Origin: Caballeronia turbans
Lineage (GTDB): Bacteria > Pseudomonadota > Gammaproteobacteria > Burkholderiales > Burkholderiaceae
Length of the DNA stretch: 64,000 nt
Reading direction: 5' to 3'
Assembly: GCA_001544655.2 (NCBI GenBank)
Contig: FCOD02000001.1
Span: 466,052-530,051 of the forward strand
Part shown: positions 1 to 8,282 of the stretch, piece by piece
How the letters are laid out: every line of letters begins with the position of its first letter
How positions within the stretch are numbered: the stretch's first letter is position 1
The notes under the pieces: generated by a model
Seen by the model: the letters and a program-made list of their open reading frames with translations, nothing else
Database searches by the model: none
What the model was told of the DNA's origin: nothing
Made by a program: the position numbers and the translations under genes

Positions 1-1068
1 TCGTCGCTCAATATCAGCGTGAACGATGGCTTCGTGCAGTCGCTGCGCATTCCGGCGGTGTCGACATCGACGTTCGATCTCGGCCAGTATTTCAGCCGCG
101 TGCTGCCCGACAAGACCGTCGCCGCGCGCCGCGACATCTATCTGCCGCCGCTGCTCATCACGCCGCGTGCGCAACTGCGCCTGCACTTCTACTACGACAT
201 CCCGAAGACCGGCGAATGCCAGGGGCGCGTGCTGGATAACGTCGTCGGCGCGGTGGATCCGAATTCGACCATCGATCTGTCCGGCTTCCCGCACTACATG
301 GCGCTGCCCGATCTCGCCGCGTTCGCGAACGGCGGCTTTCCGTTCACGCGCCTCGCCGATCTCTCGCAGACGGCGGTCGTGCTGCCGAACGAGCCGAACT
401 CGGCCGATTACAGCCTGTATCTGCTGGAGATGGGCCGCATGGGCGCATCGACGGGCTATCCGGTGACGGGCGTCACCGTGACGAGCGCGAACGACGTCGA
501 CCGTTTCGCCGACAAGGATCTGCTGATCCTCGGCTCGCCGGGACGCCAGCCGCTCCTGCAGCGCTGGGCCAGGCAGATGCCGTTTTCCGGTGACGGCGAC
601 GCGCGCACCTTCCAGCTTTCCGATGTCGCGTTCAAGCTCGTCGACTGGTGGCATGGCGAGCAAGGCCCGGAACGCTCGCCCGCGCGCGCGGATCTCTCGC
701 TCGTGAGTTCCAACGGCGACGCGCTCCTGACCGGCTTCGAATCGCCCCTGAAAAGCGGGCGCAGCGCGGTGGCGCTCATCAGCGCGGCCGGCCAGTCCGA
801 TGCCGATCTATCCGCGGCCCTGCTCGACAACGACCTGCTGCCTTCGATTCAGGGCGCGATGGCCGTGATCCACGGCCGCACGGTGACGGTCACGTCGAAC
901 GGCGAGGCGTACTACATCGGTCATCTCTCGCCGATGCACTACATGCGCTGGGCGTTGTCGTCGCATCCGCTTTTGCTGGTGCTCGGCGGGCTGTTGGCCG
1001 CGCTCATCATCGCCGCCCTGTTCTACCGTGCGTTGCGCTCGATCGCCGCACGGCGCCTGAGGGATTGA
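1..1068 (+). CDS. bcsB: Cellulose synthase regulatory subunit BcsB, C-terminal part (5' end outside window)
   Basis: The reading frame is open from the first base and ends at TGA 1066-1068, leaving 355 residues of a protein whose start lies upstream. BcsB is the periplasmic, membrane-anchored partner of the BcsA cellulose synthase and guides the nascent glucan through the periplasm. The visible part has beta-rich carbohydrate-binding-like sequence, then one hydrophobic segment (about residues 320-342 of the fragment) followed by a short Arg-rich cytoplasmic tail, which is the usual BcsB C-terminal anchor. The next gene starts one base after the stop, and BcsZ and BcsC follow, giving the typical bcsB-bcsZ-bcsC order. 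The GTG at 19 is an internal codon, not a start. Identification rests on the anchor and on the neighbours. Confidence 0.88.
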   Translation, partial: SSLNISVNDGFVQSLRIPAVSTSTFDLGQYFSRVLPDKTVAARRDIYLPPLLITPRAQLRLHFYYDIPKTGECQGRVLDNVVGAVDPNSTIDLSGFPHYMALPDLAAFANGGFPFTRLADLSQTAVVLPNEPNSADYSLYLLEMGRMGASTGYPVTGVTVTSANDVDRFADKDLLILGSPGRQPLLQRWARQMPFSGDGDARTFQLSDVAFKLVDWWHGEQGPERSPARADLSLVSSNGDALLTGFESPLKSGRSAVALISAAGQSDADLSAALLDNDLLPSIQGAMAVIHGRTVTVTSNGEAYYIGHLSPMHYMRWALSSHPLLLVLGGLLAALIIAALFYRALRSIAARRLRD

Positions 1069-1069
1069 T

Positions 1070-2212
1070 ATGCGGGTATCCACCGCCAGGTTCTTCGCTG
1101 GTGCAGTCATCGCCGCGTCCGCGGCAAGCACGCAGGCGGCGCAGCAATGCGGCTGGCCCGCGTATCGCCTCTTCGTCGAGCGTGTCGTGCAGGCCGATGG
1201 CCGCGTGATCGACCGCTCGACCGGTGCGCTGCAAACCACGTCCGAAGGCCAGTCGTATGCGATGTTCTTCGCGCTCGTCGCGAACGACCGCGCGACCTTC
1301 GACCGTCTGCTCGGCTGGACGCGCACGAATCTGTCGGCCAATCAGTTCGATTCCAACAGCCTGCGCCTGCCCGCCTGGCAATGGGGCAAGAAACAGGACG
1401 GCTCGTTCGGCGTGATGGATCCGAACCCGGCCTCCGACTCGGATCTGTGGATCGCCTACGACCTCTTCCAGGCCGGCCGGCTGTGGAAGGAGCCGATGTA
1501 CACGAAGCTCGCCTATGCGCTCGCGACGCAGATCGTGAAGCAGGAGATCGTCGATCTGCCCGGCCTCGGCCCGATGCTCCTGCCGGGGCCGCAAGGCTTT
1601 CGCACCGGCGATGTCACGCGCCTGAATCCGAGCTATCTGCCGCTGCCGCTCTTGCGCGGCCTCGCGCATGAAATGCCCGACGGCCCGTGGACGAAGCTCG
1701 CGCAAAACGCCGCGAAGATGATCAGGGTCACGTCGCCGCGGGGCTACGCGCCGGACTGGGCGGCTTACCAGAACGGCCAGTTCGTCGTCGATCCGAAGAA
1801 CGGCGATGTCGGCAGCTACGACGCGATCCGCGTCTATCTGTGGGCCGGCATGGCGTCGGCGAGCGATCCGCTTGCGCGCCCATGGCTCGATGCGCTTGGC
1901 GGCATGCGCCAGAGCGTCGCGCAGACGGGTTTCCCGCCGGAGAAAGTATCGACCATCAGCGGCGCGGCGAGCGACGAAGGTCCGCTGTCGTACTGGGGCG
2001 CGCTCGCGCCTTACTTCAAGGCATTGAACGACGAGCGCGGTCTGGGCCTCGCGCGCACTCATCTCGACGCGCTGGTCGCGCCGCCGGGTGCGGGACGCGA
2101 ACCGGTCTATTACGACCGCGTGCTCGGTCTGTTCGGCGGCGGGTTCATCGACGGGCGCTACCGCTTCGATGAAAACGGCCGTCTCTTGCCGAACTGGAGA
2201 AGCGCATGCTGA
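1070..2212 (+). CDS. bcsZ: Periplasmic endo-beta-1,4-glucanase BcsZ (GH8)
   Basis: This 380-residue protein has a Sec signal peptide ending near residue 24. It matches glycoside hydrolase family 8. The catalytic acid is expected at Glu59 in TSEGQSY, the substrate-site ASDSDLW motif sits near residues 121-127, and the catalytic base is expected at Asp251 in SYDAIRVYLW, as in E. coli BcsZ. It cleaves cellulose in the periplasm during synthesis and export and modulates fibre assembly. The start ATG is one base after the bcsB stop and the gene overlaps bcsC by 7 bases, so translation is probably coupled. All expected motifs are intact. Confidence 0.95.
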   Translation: MRVSTARFFAGAVIAASAASTQAAQQCGWPAYRLFVERVVQADGRVIDRSTGALQTTSEGQSYAMFFALVANDRATFDRLLGWTRTNLSANQFDSNSLRLPAWQWGKKQDGSFGVMDPNPASDSDLWIAYDLFQAGRLWKEPMYTKLAYALATQIVKQEIVDLPGLGPMLLPGPQGFRTGDVTRLNPSYLPLPLLRGLAHEMPDGPWTKLAQNAAKMIRVTSPRGYAPDWAAYQNGQFVVDPKNGDVGSYDAIRVYLWAGMASASDPLARPWLDALGGMRQSVAQTGFPPEKVSTISGAASDEGPLSYWGALAPYFKALNDERGLGLARTHLDALVAPPGAGREPVYYDRVLGLFGGGFIDGRYRFDENGRLLPNWRSAC

Positions 2213-5200
2213 TCCGGGCTCGAAAACGCGTCATCGCGGCGCTGCTTTGCGCCGCGCCGTCGATGGCCTTCGCGCAGGCCGCCGCGACCGATCCGCTCAC
2301 GGTGCTCATCGATCAGGGCAAATACTGGCAGGCGCACCGGCGCGGCGACCTCGCGGAGCAGGCGTGGCAGAAGGTGCTGCGCATCAATCCCAAACAGCCC
2401 GACGCGCTCTTCGGCATGGGCATGGTGCTCGCCGACCGCAAGGACGGCAGCGGCGCGCAACAGTATCTCGCGCAGTTGCGCCAGGTCGCGCCGAACTATC
2501 CGAACATCGACGAGCTCGGCCGACGTCTGGGCGAAACCAGCTCGCGCGATCAGACCGTCAACGACGCGCGGCGTCTCGCGCAGAGCGGACAGAGCGCATC
2601 GGCCGTGCAGGAATACAAGCGCGCGATCGAAGGCAAGCCCGCGACGCCCGAGCTTCAGCTCGAGTACTACCAGGCGCTCGCCGCCACGCCGCAAGGCTGG
2701 GACGAAGCGCGCCGCGGCCTCGAACAACTGGCGCGCCAGAATCCCGACGATCCGCGCTATCAGCTCGCGTATGCGCAGCATCTGACTTATCGCGATTCGA
2801 CGCGGCGCGACGGCATCGCACGGCTCGCGAAGCTGTCGGGCGATAGCGCCGTCGGCGCGGAGGCGAAAAAGAGCTGGCGGCAGGCGCTCCTGTGGCTCGG
2901 CGCGCGCGCATCGGATGCACCGCTTTATCAGGCTTATCTGCAAGTCTCGCCGGACGACGCCGCCGTGAAAGCGCGCTTCGATTCGATGGTTCAGCAGGAC
3001 AAGTCCGCCCGCGAGCGCGCGCAGGCGGGCGCCGCGGTCGATGCGCGCGGGCGCACCGTCGCGGAGGGCTTTACCGCGCTCGATCGCGGCGATCTCGTGA
3101 CGGCGCGCGCACGCTTTTCGTCGGTGCTCGCGAGCGACCCGAACGATGCCGACGCGCTAGGCGGCATGGGCGTCGCGGCCCTGAAGCAGGAACGTTTCGC
3201 GCAAGCGCGCACGTATCTCGAACGTGCGTCGCGGGCCGGCAATCCGGCGCGCTGGAAGGACGCGCTCACGAGCGCGACCTACTGGACCTATACGAGCGAT
3301 GCGATCGGCGCGCGCAGCAACGGCCAGATCGCGCAGGCGAAGGCGCTCTTCGAGCGCGCGATCGCGGCCGATCCATCCGATGTCACCGCACAGGTGCTGC
3401 TCGGCGAAATGCTGCTCGCAAACGGCGATCCGCGTGGCGCGGAACAGGCGTATCGCATGGCGCTGCGCCGTCAGGCCGACAATCCCGATGCGATCCGCGG
3501 GCTCGTCGGCGCACTGGCCGCGCAAGGTCGAGGCGATGAGGCGCTCGAATTCGCCAATCGCCTGAACGCGGAGCAGCAGGCCAAGGCCGGCGGCATCAAC
3601 AAGCTGCGCGGTGAAGCGCAGGCCGCGCAGGCGCGCGCCGCCGAAGCGCGTGGCGATCTCGGGGCGGCGCGCAGCCTCTTCGAAGACGCACTGCTCAACA
3701 ATCCCGACGATCCTTGGCTGCGGCTCGACCTCGCGCGCATCTATGTGCGTCAGGGCGCGCTCGGCAATGCGCGCAGCATGATGGACGGCCTGCTCGCCAC
3801 GCATCCCGACATGACCGACGCGCTCTACGCGAGCGCGTTGCTCTCCGCCGAAACGCAGGACTGGTCGGCCGGGCTCGCTCAACTCGACCGCATTCCCGTC
3901 GCGCAGCGCACGCCCGCGATGACCGCGTTGCAGCATCGCCTGTGGGTGCAACAGCAAGCCGAACTCGCGACGCGCACCGCCGCCGCGGGCCAGCGCCAGC
4001 AGGCCTTCGCGATCCTGCGCCATGCCGAGCCGGTCGCGGCGGGCAACGCCGAACTGATGGGCGCGGTGGCATCGGCGTATGTCAAGACGGGCGATCCGGG
4101 GCGGGCGCTTTCGCTCGTGCGCGGGGCAATGGCCAGTGCGCCGAACGACACCGGCCTGTTGCTGCAATACGCGGGGATCCTGTCGGCGACGCAGCAGCAA
4201 GCCGAACTCGGCTCCGTGATGCGCCGGCTTCAGTCGATGCCGCTCACCACGCAGCAGCGCGCGGACTTCAACAATCTGAACGTGGGGATCGTCGTGGCGC
4301 AAGCGGATGCCGTGCGCAGGCAAGGCGATCTCGCCGCCGCCTACGACGTGATCGCGCCGTGGCTCGCCGCGATGCCCGACAACGCCGATCTGCAAGCGGC
4401 GCTCGGACGCATGTACACGTCGGCGGGCGATGACCGCAACGCGCTCTCCTGTTATCAGAATGCGCTGTCGCGCCGTCCCGAGGATATCGGCCTGCAGACG
4501 GCCGCGATGTCCGCCGCGAGCGGCGTGCGCGATTTCAAGCTGGCCGAGACCTACGCGAACCAGGCGTATCAGGCCGCGCCGAACGATCCGGGCGTGCTCG
4601 CCGCGATCGGCCGGATGTATCGCGCGCAAGGCAAGCTCGATCTCGCCGCGCAGTTCCTGCAGCGTTCGCTCATCGCCGCCAATACGCCGGCGCCGGTCGC
4701 GTCCGCTCAGGGTCGCGGCAATGTTCCGCCCGGCTGGGAAACCGCGATGAGCCGCATCGGCTCGAATCCGCTGCCCGGCACCAACCCGTTCGAAGGCAAG
4801 ACGGCCGTCGATACGGCGTCGAATCCGGCGCTCGCATCGGGCGCGTCTTATCGTCAGGCCCTTCCTCAGAGTTATTCGCAGCCCGTGCCGACCTATCTGC
4901 CGCCTCCTCAGCCCGCGCCTTATACGACACCTTATATGGCACCTTCCTCCGCTCCGGCGACGATGCCCAATGCCGTGCCGCGTTCGGCGCCGAGCGGCGG
5001 ATACGGCCCGGACATGTACGGCTCGGGGCAATCGGGCGCGCCGTTGCAGCCTTATCCGGGACAGGATGCGGGGACGCCCGGTGCGTATCCGGCGCAGGGG
5101 TATCAGGAGCGGCCTGCGTATCAGCCGTATCCGCAGCAGCCGTATCAACAGCCGGGGTATTCGCAGCAGCAGCCTTATCCGCAGCAGGCGCCCTACGCCG

Positions 5201-6777
5201 CCCAGGACCCGTACACGGCGCCCTGGCCGATGTCGCCCGGCGCGCGCGAGGCGCAGTCGAACGCCTACGCGCCGCCGGCCGCAGCCGGCACGACGAAGAA
5301 GAAGCAGACGTCATCGCGCAAGACGACGCCCGCGCGTCCCGCCGATCCCTACGCATACGGCGCGCCGCCGCAGCCGCAACAGTACGCGCAGGCGCCATAT
5401 GGCCAGCAGCCCTATTACGCGCCGCCGCCGCAACAGTACGCGCAGCAGCCGTATATCCCGCAGCCGCCGGCAGGCTACGCGCAGCCGTATTACCCGTCGC
5501 AGGCGCAGCCCGCACAGCGCGCCGCCGCCGCCGCGACGATGAGCGCGGGCGGCGTTCCCGTGCCGCTCGCGAATTCGCAGACGGCGGGCGTCGCCGAAGA
5601 ACTCGCGCAGATCAACCGCGAGCAGGCGAGCACGGTCTCGGGCGGTCTCATCTTCCGCAGCCGCGACGGCGAGGACGGCCTCTCCAATCTGACCGATATC
5701 GAAGCGCCCATCGAAGGCCGCATCAAGGCGGGCAACGGACACGTGATCGTGCGCGCAACGCCCGTCACGCTGGATGCCGGCACCGCGAGCAGCCAGCCGA
5801 ACACCCTCGCGCGCTTCGGATCGGGTCTGGGCGCGACAGCCAATCCGCCGACGAACAACTACGGATCGCAGACGGCGACGGGCGTCGGCCTCTCGCTCGG
5901 CTATGAGAATCGCAACTTCAAGGGCGATGTGGGCACGACGCCGCTCGGCTTTCGCGAGACCAATGTCGTCGGCGGACTGCAGTATCAGAACGCGATTAGC
6001 GACAAGGTGTCGTACTCGCTCGCCGTCGCCCGCCGCGCCGTGACCGACAGCCTGCTCTCCTACGCGGGCGCGCGCGATCAGGGCGCCGGCCTCGAATGGG
6101 GCGGCGTGACATCGACGGGCGCACGCGCCGACCTCGGCTGGGACGACGGCACGAGCGGCGTCTATCTGAACGCGGCGTATCAGTTTCTCGACGGCAACCA
6201 GGTCGCGACCAACAACGCGGTGAAAGGCGGCGGCGGCATCTATACGCGCCTTTTGAAGGACGCGGACCAGACGCTGACCGTCGGCGCGAACACGACGCTC
6301 ATGCATTACGACAAGAACCTGTCGTACTTCACGTATGGGCAAGGCGGCTACTTCAGCCCGCAGCAGTACGTGATCCTGAACTTCCCGGTCGAATACGCGG
6401 GGCGTACGGGGCTCTTCACCTACGATCTGAAGGGCTCGATCGGCGTGCAGCATTATCGTCAGGACGAGTCGAACTATTTTCCGACGAACGCGACGTATCA
6501 GGCGCGCGCCGCAAGCTCGGGCGCCACGCCGGACGCGCTCGCGGTCTATCCCGGCCAGAGCAAGACGGGCGTGTCGTACTCGCTCAGTGCGACGGGCGAA
6601 TACCAGCTTGCGCCGCAACTCGCTTTCGGGGCGACGGCATCGTTCGGCAACGCCTATCAGTATCGCGAGTGGCTCGCCGCGGTGTATGTGCGCTACAGCT
6701 TCACGCGTCAGAGCGTCGCGCAGCCGGCGTTCCCGCCGCAGGCGTTCAGCTCGCCGTATCTGTCGCTGTCGAACTGA
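2206..6777 (+). CDS. bcsC: Cellulose export protein BcsC (TPR domain plus outer-membrane barrel)
   Basis: This 1523-residue protein has a signal peptide (cleavage near residue 23), tandem TPR repeats to about residue 840, and a C-terminal BCSC domain from about residue 1135 that forms the outer-membrane barrel. The TPRs span the periplasm and bring cellulose and partner proteins to the pore. Between them lies an unusual stretch of about 270 residues (roughly 840-1105) very rich in Pro, Gln and Tyr, with a short basic patch (KKK near 1027-1029). E. coli BcsC is about 1150 residues, so this linker accounts for most of the extra length. The start overlaps the bcsZ stop by 7 bases. The stop TGA shares a base with an ATG of the following LysR frame. 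Confidence 0.94.
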   Translation: MLIRARKRVIAALLCAAPSMAFAQAAATDPLTVLIDQGKYWQAHRRGDLAEQAWQKVLRINPKQPDALFGMGMVLADRKDGSGAQQYLAQLRQVAPNYPNIDELGRRLGETSSRDQTVNDARRLAQSGQSASAVQEYKRAIEGKPATPELQLEYYQALAATPQGWDEARRGLEQLARQNPDDPRYQLAYAQHLTYRDSTRRDGIARLAKLSGDSAVGAEAKKSWRQALLWLGARASDAPLYQAYLQVSPDDAAVKARFDSMVQQDKSARERAQAGAAVDARGRTVAEGFTALDRGDLVTARARFSSVLASDPNDADALGGMGVAALKQERFAQARTYLERASRAGNPARWKDALTSATYWTYTSDAIGARSNGQIAQAKALFERAIAADPSDVTAQVLLGEMLLANGDPRGAEQAYRMALRRQADNPDAIRGLVGALAAQGRGDEALEFANRLNAEQQAKAGGINKLRGEAQAAQARAAEARGDLGAARSLFEDALLNNPDDPWLRLDLARIYVRQGALGNARSMMDGLLATHPDMTDALYASALLSAETQDWSAGLAQLDRIPVAQRTPAMTALQHRLWVQQQAELATRTAAAGQRQQAFAILRHAEPVAAGNAELMGAVASAYVKTGDPGRALSLVRGAMASAPNDTGLLLQYAGILSATQQQAELGSVMRRLQSMPLTTQQRADFNNLNVGIVVAQADAVRRQGDLAAAYDVIAPWLAAMPDNADLQAALGRMYTSAGDDRNALSCYQNALSRRPEDIGLQTAAMSAASGVRDFKLAETYANQAYQAAPNDPGVLAAIGRMYRAQGKLDLAAQFLQRSLIAANTPAPVASAQGRGNVPPGWETAMSRIGSNPLPGTNPFEGKTAVDTASNPALASGASYRQALPQSYSQPVPTYLPPPQPAPYTTPYMAPSSAPATMPNAVPRSAPSGGYGPDMYGSGQSGAPLQPYPGQDAGTPGAYPAQGYQERPAYQPYPQQPYQQPGYSQQQPYPQQAPYAAQDPYTAPWPMSPGAREAQSNAYAPPAAAGTTKKKQTSSRKTTPARPADPYAYGAPPQPQQYAQAPYGQQPYYAPPPQQYAQQPYIPQPPAGYAQPYYPSQAQPAQRAAAAATMSAGGVPVPLANSQTAGVAEELAQINREQASTVSGGLIFRSRDGEDGLSNLTDIEAPIEGRIKAGNGHVIVRATPVTLDAGTASSQPNTLARFGSGLGATANPPTNNYGSQTATGVGLSLGYENRNFKGDVGTTPLGFRETNVVGGLQYQNAISDKVSYSLAVARRAVTDSLLSYAGARDQGAGLEWGGVTSTGARADLGWDDGTSGVYLNAAYQFLDGNQVATNNAVKGGGGIYTRLLKDADQTLTVGANTTLMHYDKNLSYFTYGQGGYFSPQQYVILNFPVEYAGRTGLFTYDLKGSIGVQHYRQDESNYFPTNATYQARAASSGATPDALAVYPGQSKTGVSYSLSATGEYQLAPQLAFGATASFGNAYQYREWLAAVYVRYSFTRQSVAQPAFPPQAFSSPYLSLSN

Positions 6778-6854
6778 TGTTCTTGCGCGCGCTGCGCTTG
6801 CGTCCAGGCGTGAACCTGCTGCCGCAAGCGCAGCGCGCCAGCGGAATCAGCCGA

Positions 6855-7841
6855 ATGAAAACACAAAGCGCCCTCATCGCGAACAACGACCAGTTTCTGC
6901 GCGACCTGCAGTTGTTCTGCATCGTCGCGCGCCGCTCGAGTTTCATCGCCGCGGCCACCGAGACCGGCATCTCGCCCGCGCACGTCAGCAAGCGCATCGC
7001 GATGCTGGAGACGAGCCTCGGCGTCAGGCTCCTCACGCGCACGACGCGCCGCGTCTCGATCACGAGCGACGGCGAAGCGGCCTTTCAATGGGCGCAAAAG
7101 ATCATCGACGACGTGCAAGGCATGGCCGATGCCTTCGCCGGATTCGACGATCCGCGCGGCCTGCTGCGCATCGGCACGAGTCTGCGGCTCGGACGCGAGC
7201 ACGTATCGCCTGCGCTTACGTTGCTCAGGCAGCGTCATCCGGGGCTGGAGATCTGGCTGGAACTGCTCGACCGGCGCGTCGATCTCATCGGCGAGAGCTT
7301 CGATATCGACATTCGCGTCGGCGAGGTCGTGGAGCCGCATCTCATCGCGCACAAGATCGTCGACAGCTTTCGCGTGCTCGCCGCCGCGCCCGCGTACCTC
7401 GAACGGCGCGGCGCGCCGAAGACGCTCGCCGAGCTCGCGCAGCACGACTGCCTGCTGTTTCGCGGACGCGATCAGCGCTTCGGCGTCTGGCGTCTTTCCG
7501 GACCCAATGGCGAAGAAAGCGTGAAGGTGACCGGGCCGATCGCCTCGAACCACAGCGACATCGTGCGGCAATGGGCCAAGGACGGCTTCGGCATCGTGAT
7601 GGGTTCGATCTGGGACGTCGCCGCCAGCCTGCAGGACGGCAGGCTCGTGCCCGTCCTGCCGGCTTACCGGCAGCGCGCGGATGTGTGGGCGGTGACGTCG
7701 GCGCGCTCGTCGCATTCCGCGAAGATCCGCGTGTGCATCGACTTCCTGAAGCAGCAATTGACGCATGGTCCTTACGCGCTCGTCACATCCGCCGTCGCCG
7801 GGGTTCTGACGCTTACGCGAATCGCCTTGTCGATGCATTAA
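6855..7841 (+). CDS. LysR-family transcriptional regulator, DmlR-like
   Basis: This 328-residue LysR regulator has an N-terminal winged HTH (about residues 12-70, with ISPAHVSKRIAMLE as the recognition region) and a substrate-binding effector domain. The sequence follows E. coli DmlR closely, for example LLxRTTRRVxIT, FGVWxL and VKVTGPxxSNH, so it belongs to the DmlR/TtdR branch. I chose ATG 6855 because it places the HTH at the usual distance from the N-terminus. An in-frame ATG at 6777 overlaps the bcsC stop as TGATG and would add 26 basic residues. The gene runs in the same direction as bcsC without a terminator, so co-transcription is possible. Its target is unknown. Confidence 0.88.
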   Translation: MKTQSALIANNDQFLRDLQLFCIVARRSSFIAAATETGISPAHVSKRIAMLETSLGVRLLTRTTRRVSITSDGEAAFQWAQKIIDDVQGMADAFAGFDDPRGLLRIGTSLRLGREHVSPALTLLRQRHPGLEIWLELLDRRVDLIGESFDIDIRVGEVVEPHLIAHKIVDSFRVLAAAPAYLERRGAPKTLAELAQHDCLLFRGRDQRFGVWRLSGPNGEESVKVTGPIASNHSDIVRQWAKDGFGIVMGSIWDVAASLQDGRLVPVLPAYRQRADVWAVTSARSSHSAKIRVCIDFLKQQLTHGPYALVTSAVAGVLTLTRIALSMH

Positions 7842-8282
7842 GCGTCGCGGCACGGTAAAAAAGCCACCGCCACTTTTACCCGCAACCGGGTTGGGTCGAA
7901 TCCGGCGCCATGCGCGCCCGCTTCTCTACTCGAAACCCTTATCCACCGGCGTTCGCAGGCTTATCACTCAACGCGAAAACCGGCATCTTCCACACATTTT
8001 TTCGTTGTCGGAACGTCACGGACGCCGGCAAAAAAGCCTGTTGTCTATAAGTGTTTCTTTCCAAATGTTTCTAAGACGTGTAATGATACTGATTCGCATT
8101 TAACCGAATCGCGATGTCCGGCACATTCAATGACGCCCGTCGCGACAGCGTTCACAGGGCGCGCCGGTCCTTGCCCGCCGGCCTCGCCGCTGCGCTTCGA
8201 TCTCGGTTCGATCGAACATCGGCACGCGAAAACCCGCTTCGCTGCCGATTCGGATATCACTAACAAGCATCGGGGAAACGAC
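7842..8282. other. Intergenic region upstream of the TonB receptor gene
   Basis: This gap of about 440 bases has no convincing gene. Open frames entering it from either side have no family-like sequence. It is AT-richer from about 7990 to 8105, where a candidate Fur box lies (8079-8097). A ribosome-binding site (GGGGAAA) immediately precedes ATG 8283. Confidence 0.6.
8079..8097 (+). promoter_or_regulatory. Candidate Fur box upstream of the siderophore receptor gene
   Basis: The 19 bases contain TAATGATA and match the E. coli consensus GATAATGATAATCATTATC at 13 of 19 positions by my count. The site lies in the AT-rich part of the gap, about 190 bases before the receptor start. Genes of the fiu/piuA type are classically repressed by Fur-Fe(II), which supports the reading. 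Site function is inferred. Confidence 0.45.

Noticed and set aside
3157-5148. A 663-residue minus-strand open frame opposite bcsC
   Set aside because: Arg-rich, low-complexity shadow of the bcsC TPR and Pro/Gln regions, with no ribosome site.
6096-7841. A 581-residue frame ending in the LysR regulator
   Set aside because: The first part overlaps the bcsC barrel in another frame and is not protein-like. The HTH starts after 6855.
7891-8103. A 70-residue open frame in the gap before the TonB receptor gene
   Set aside because: Basic, motif-free sequence over a region that also contains the Fur-like site; no ribosome site.
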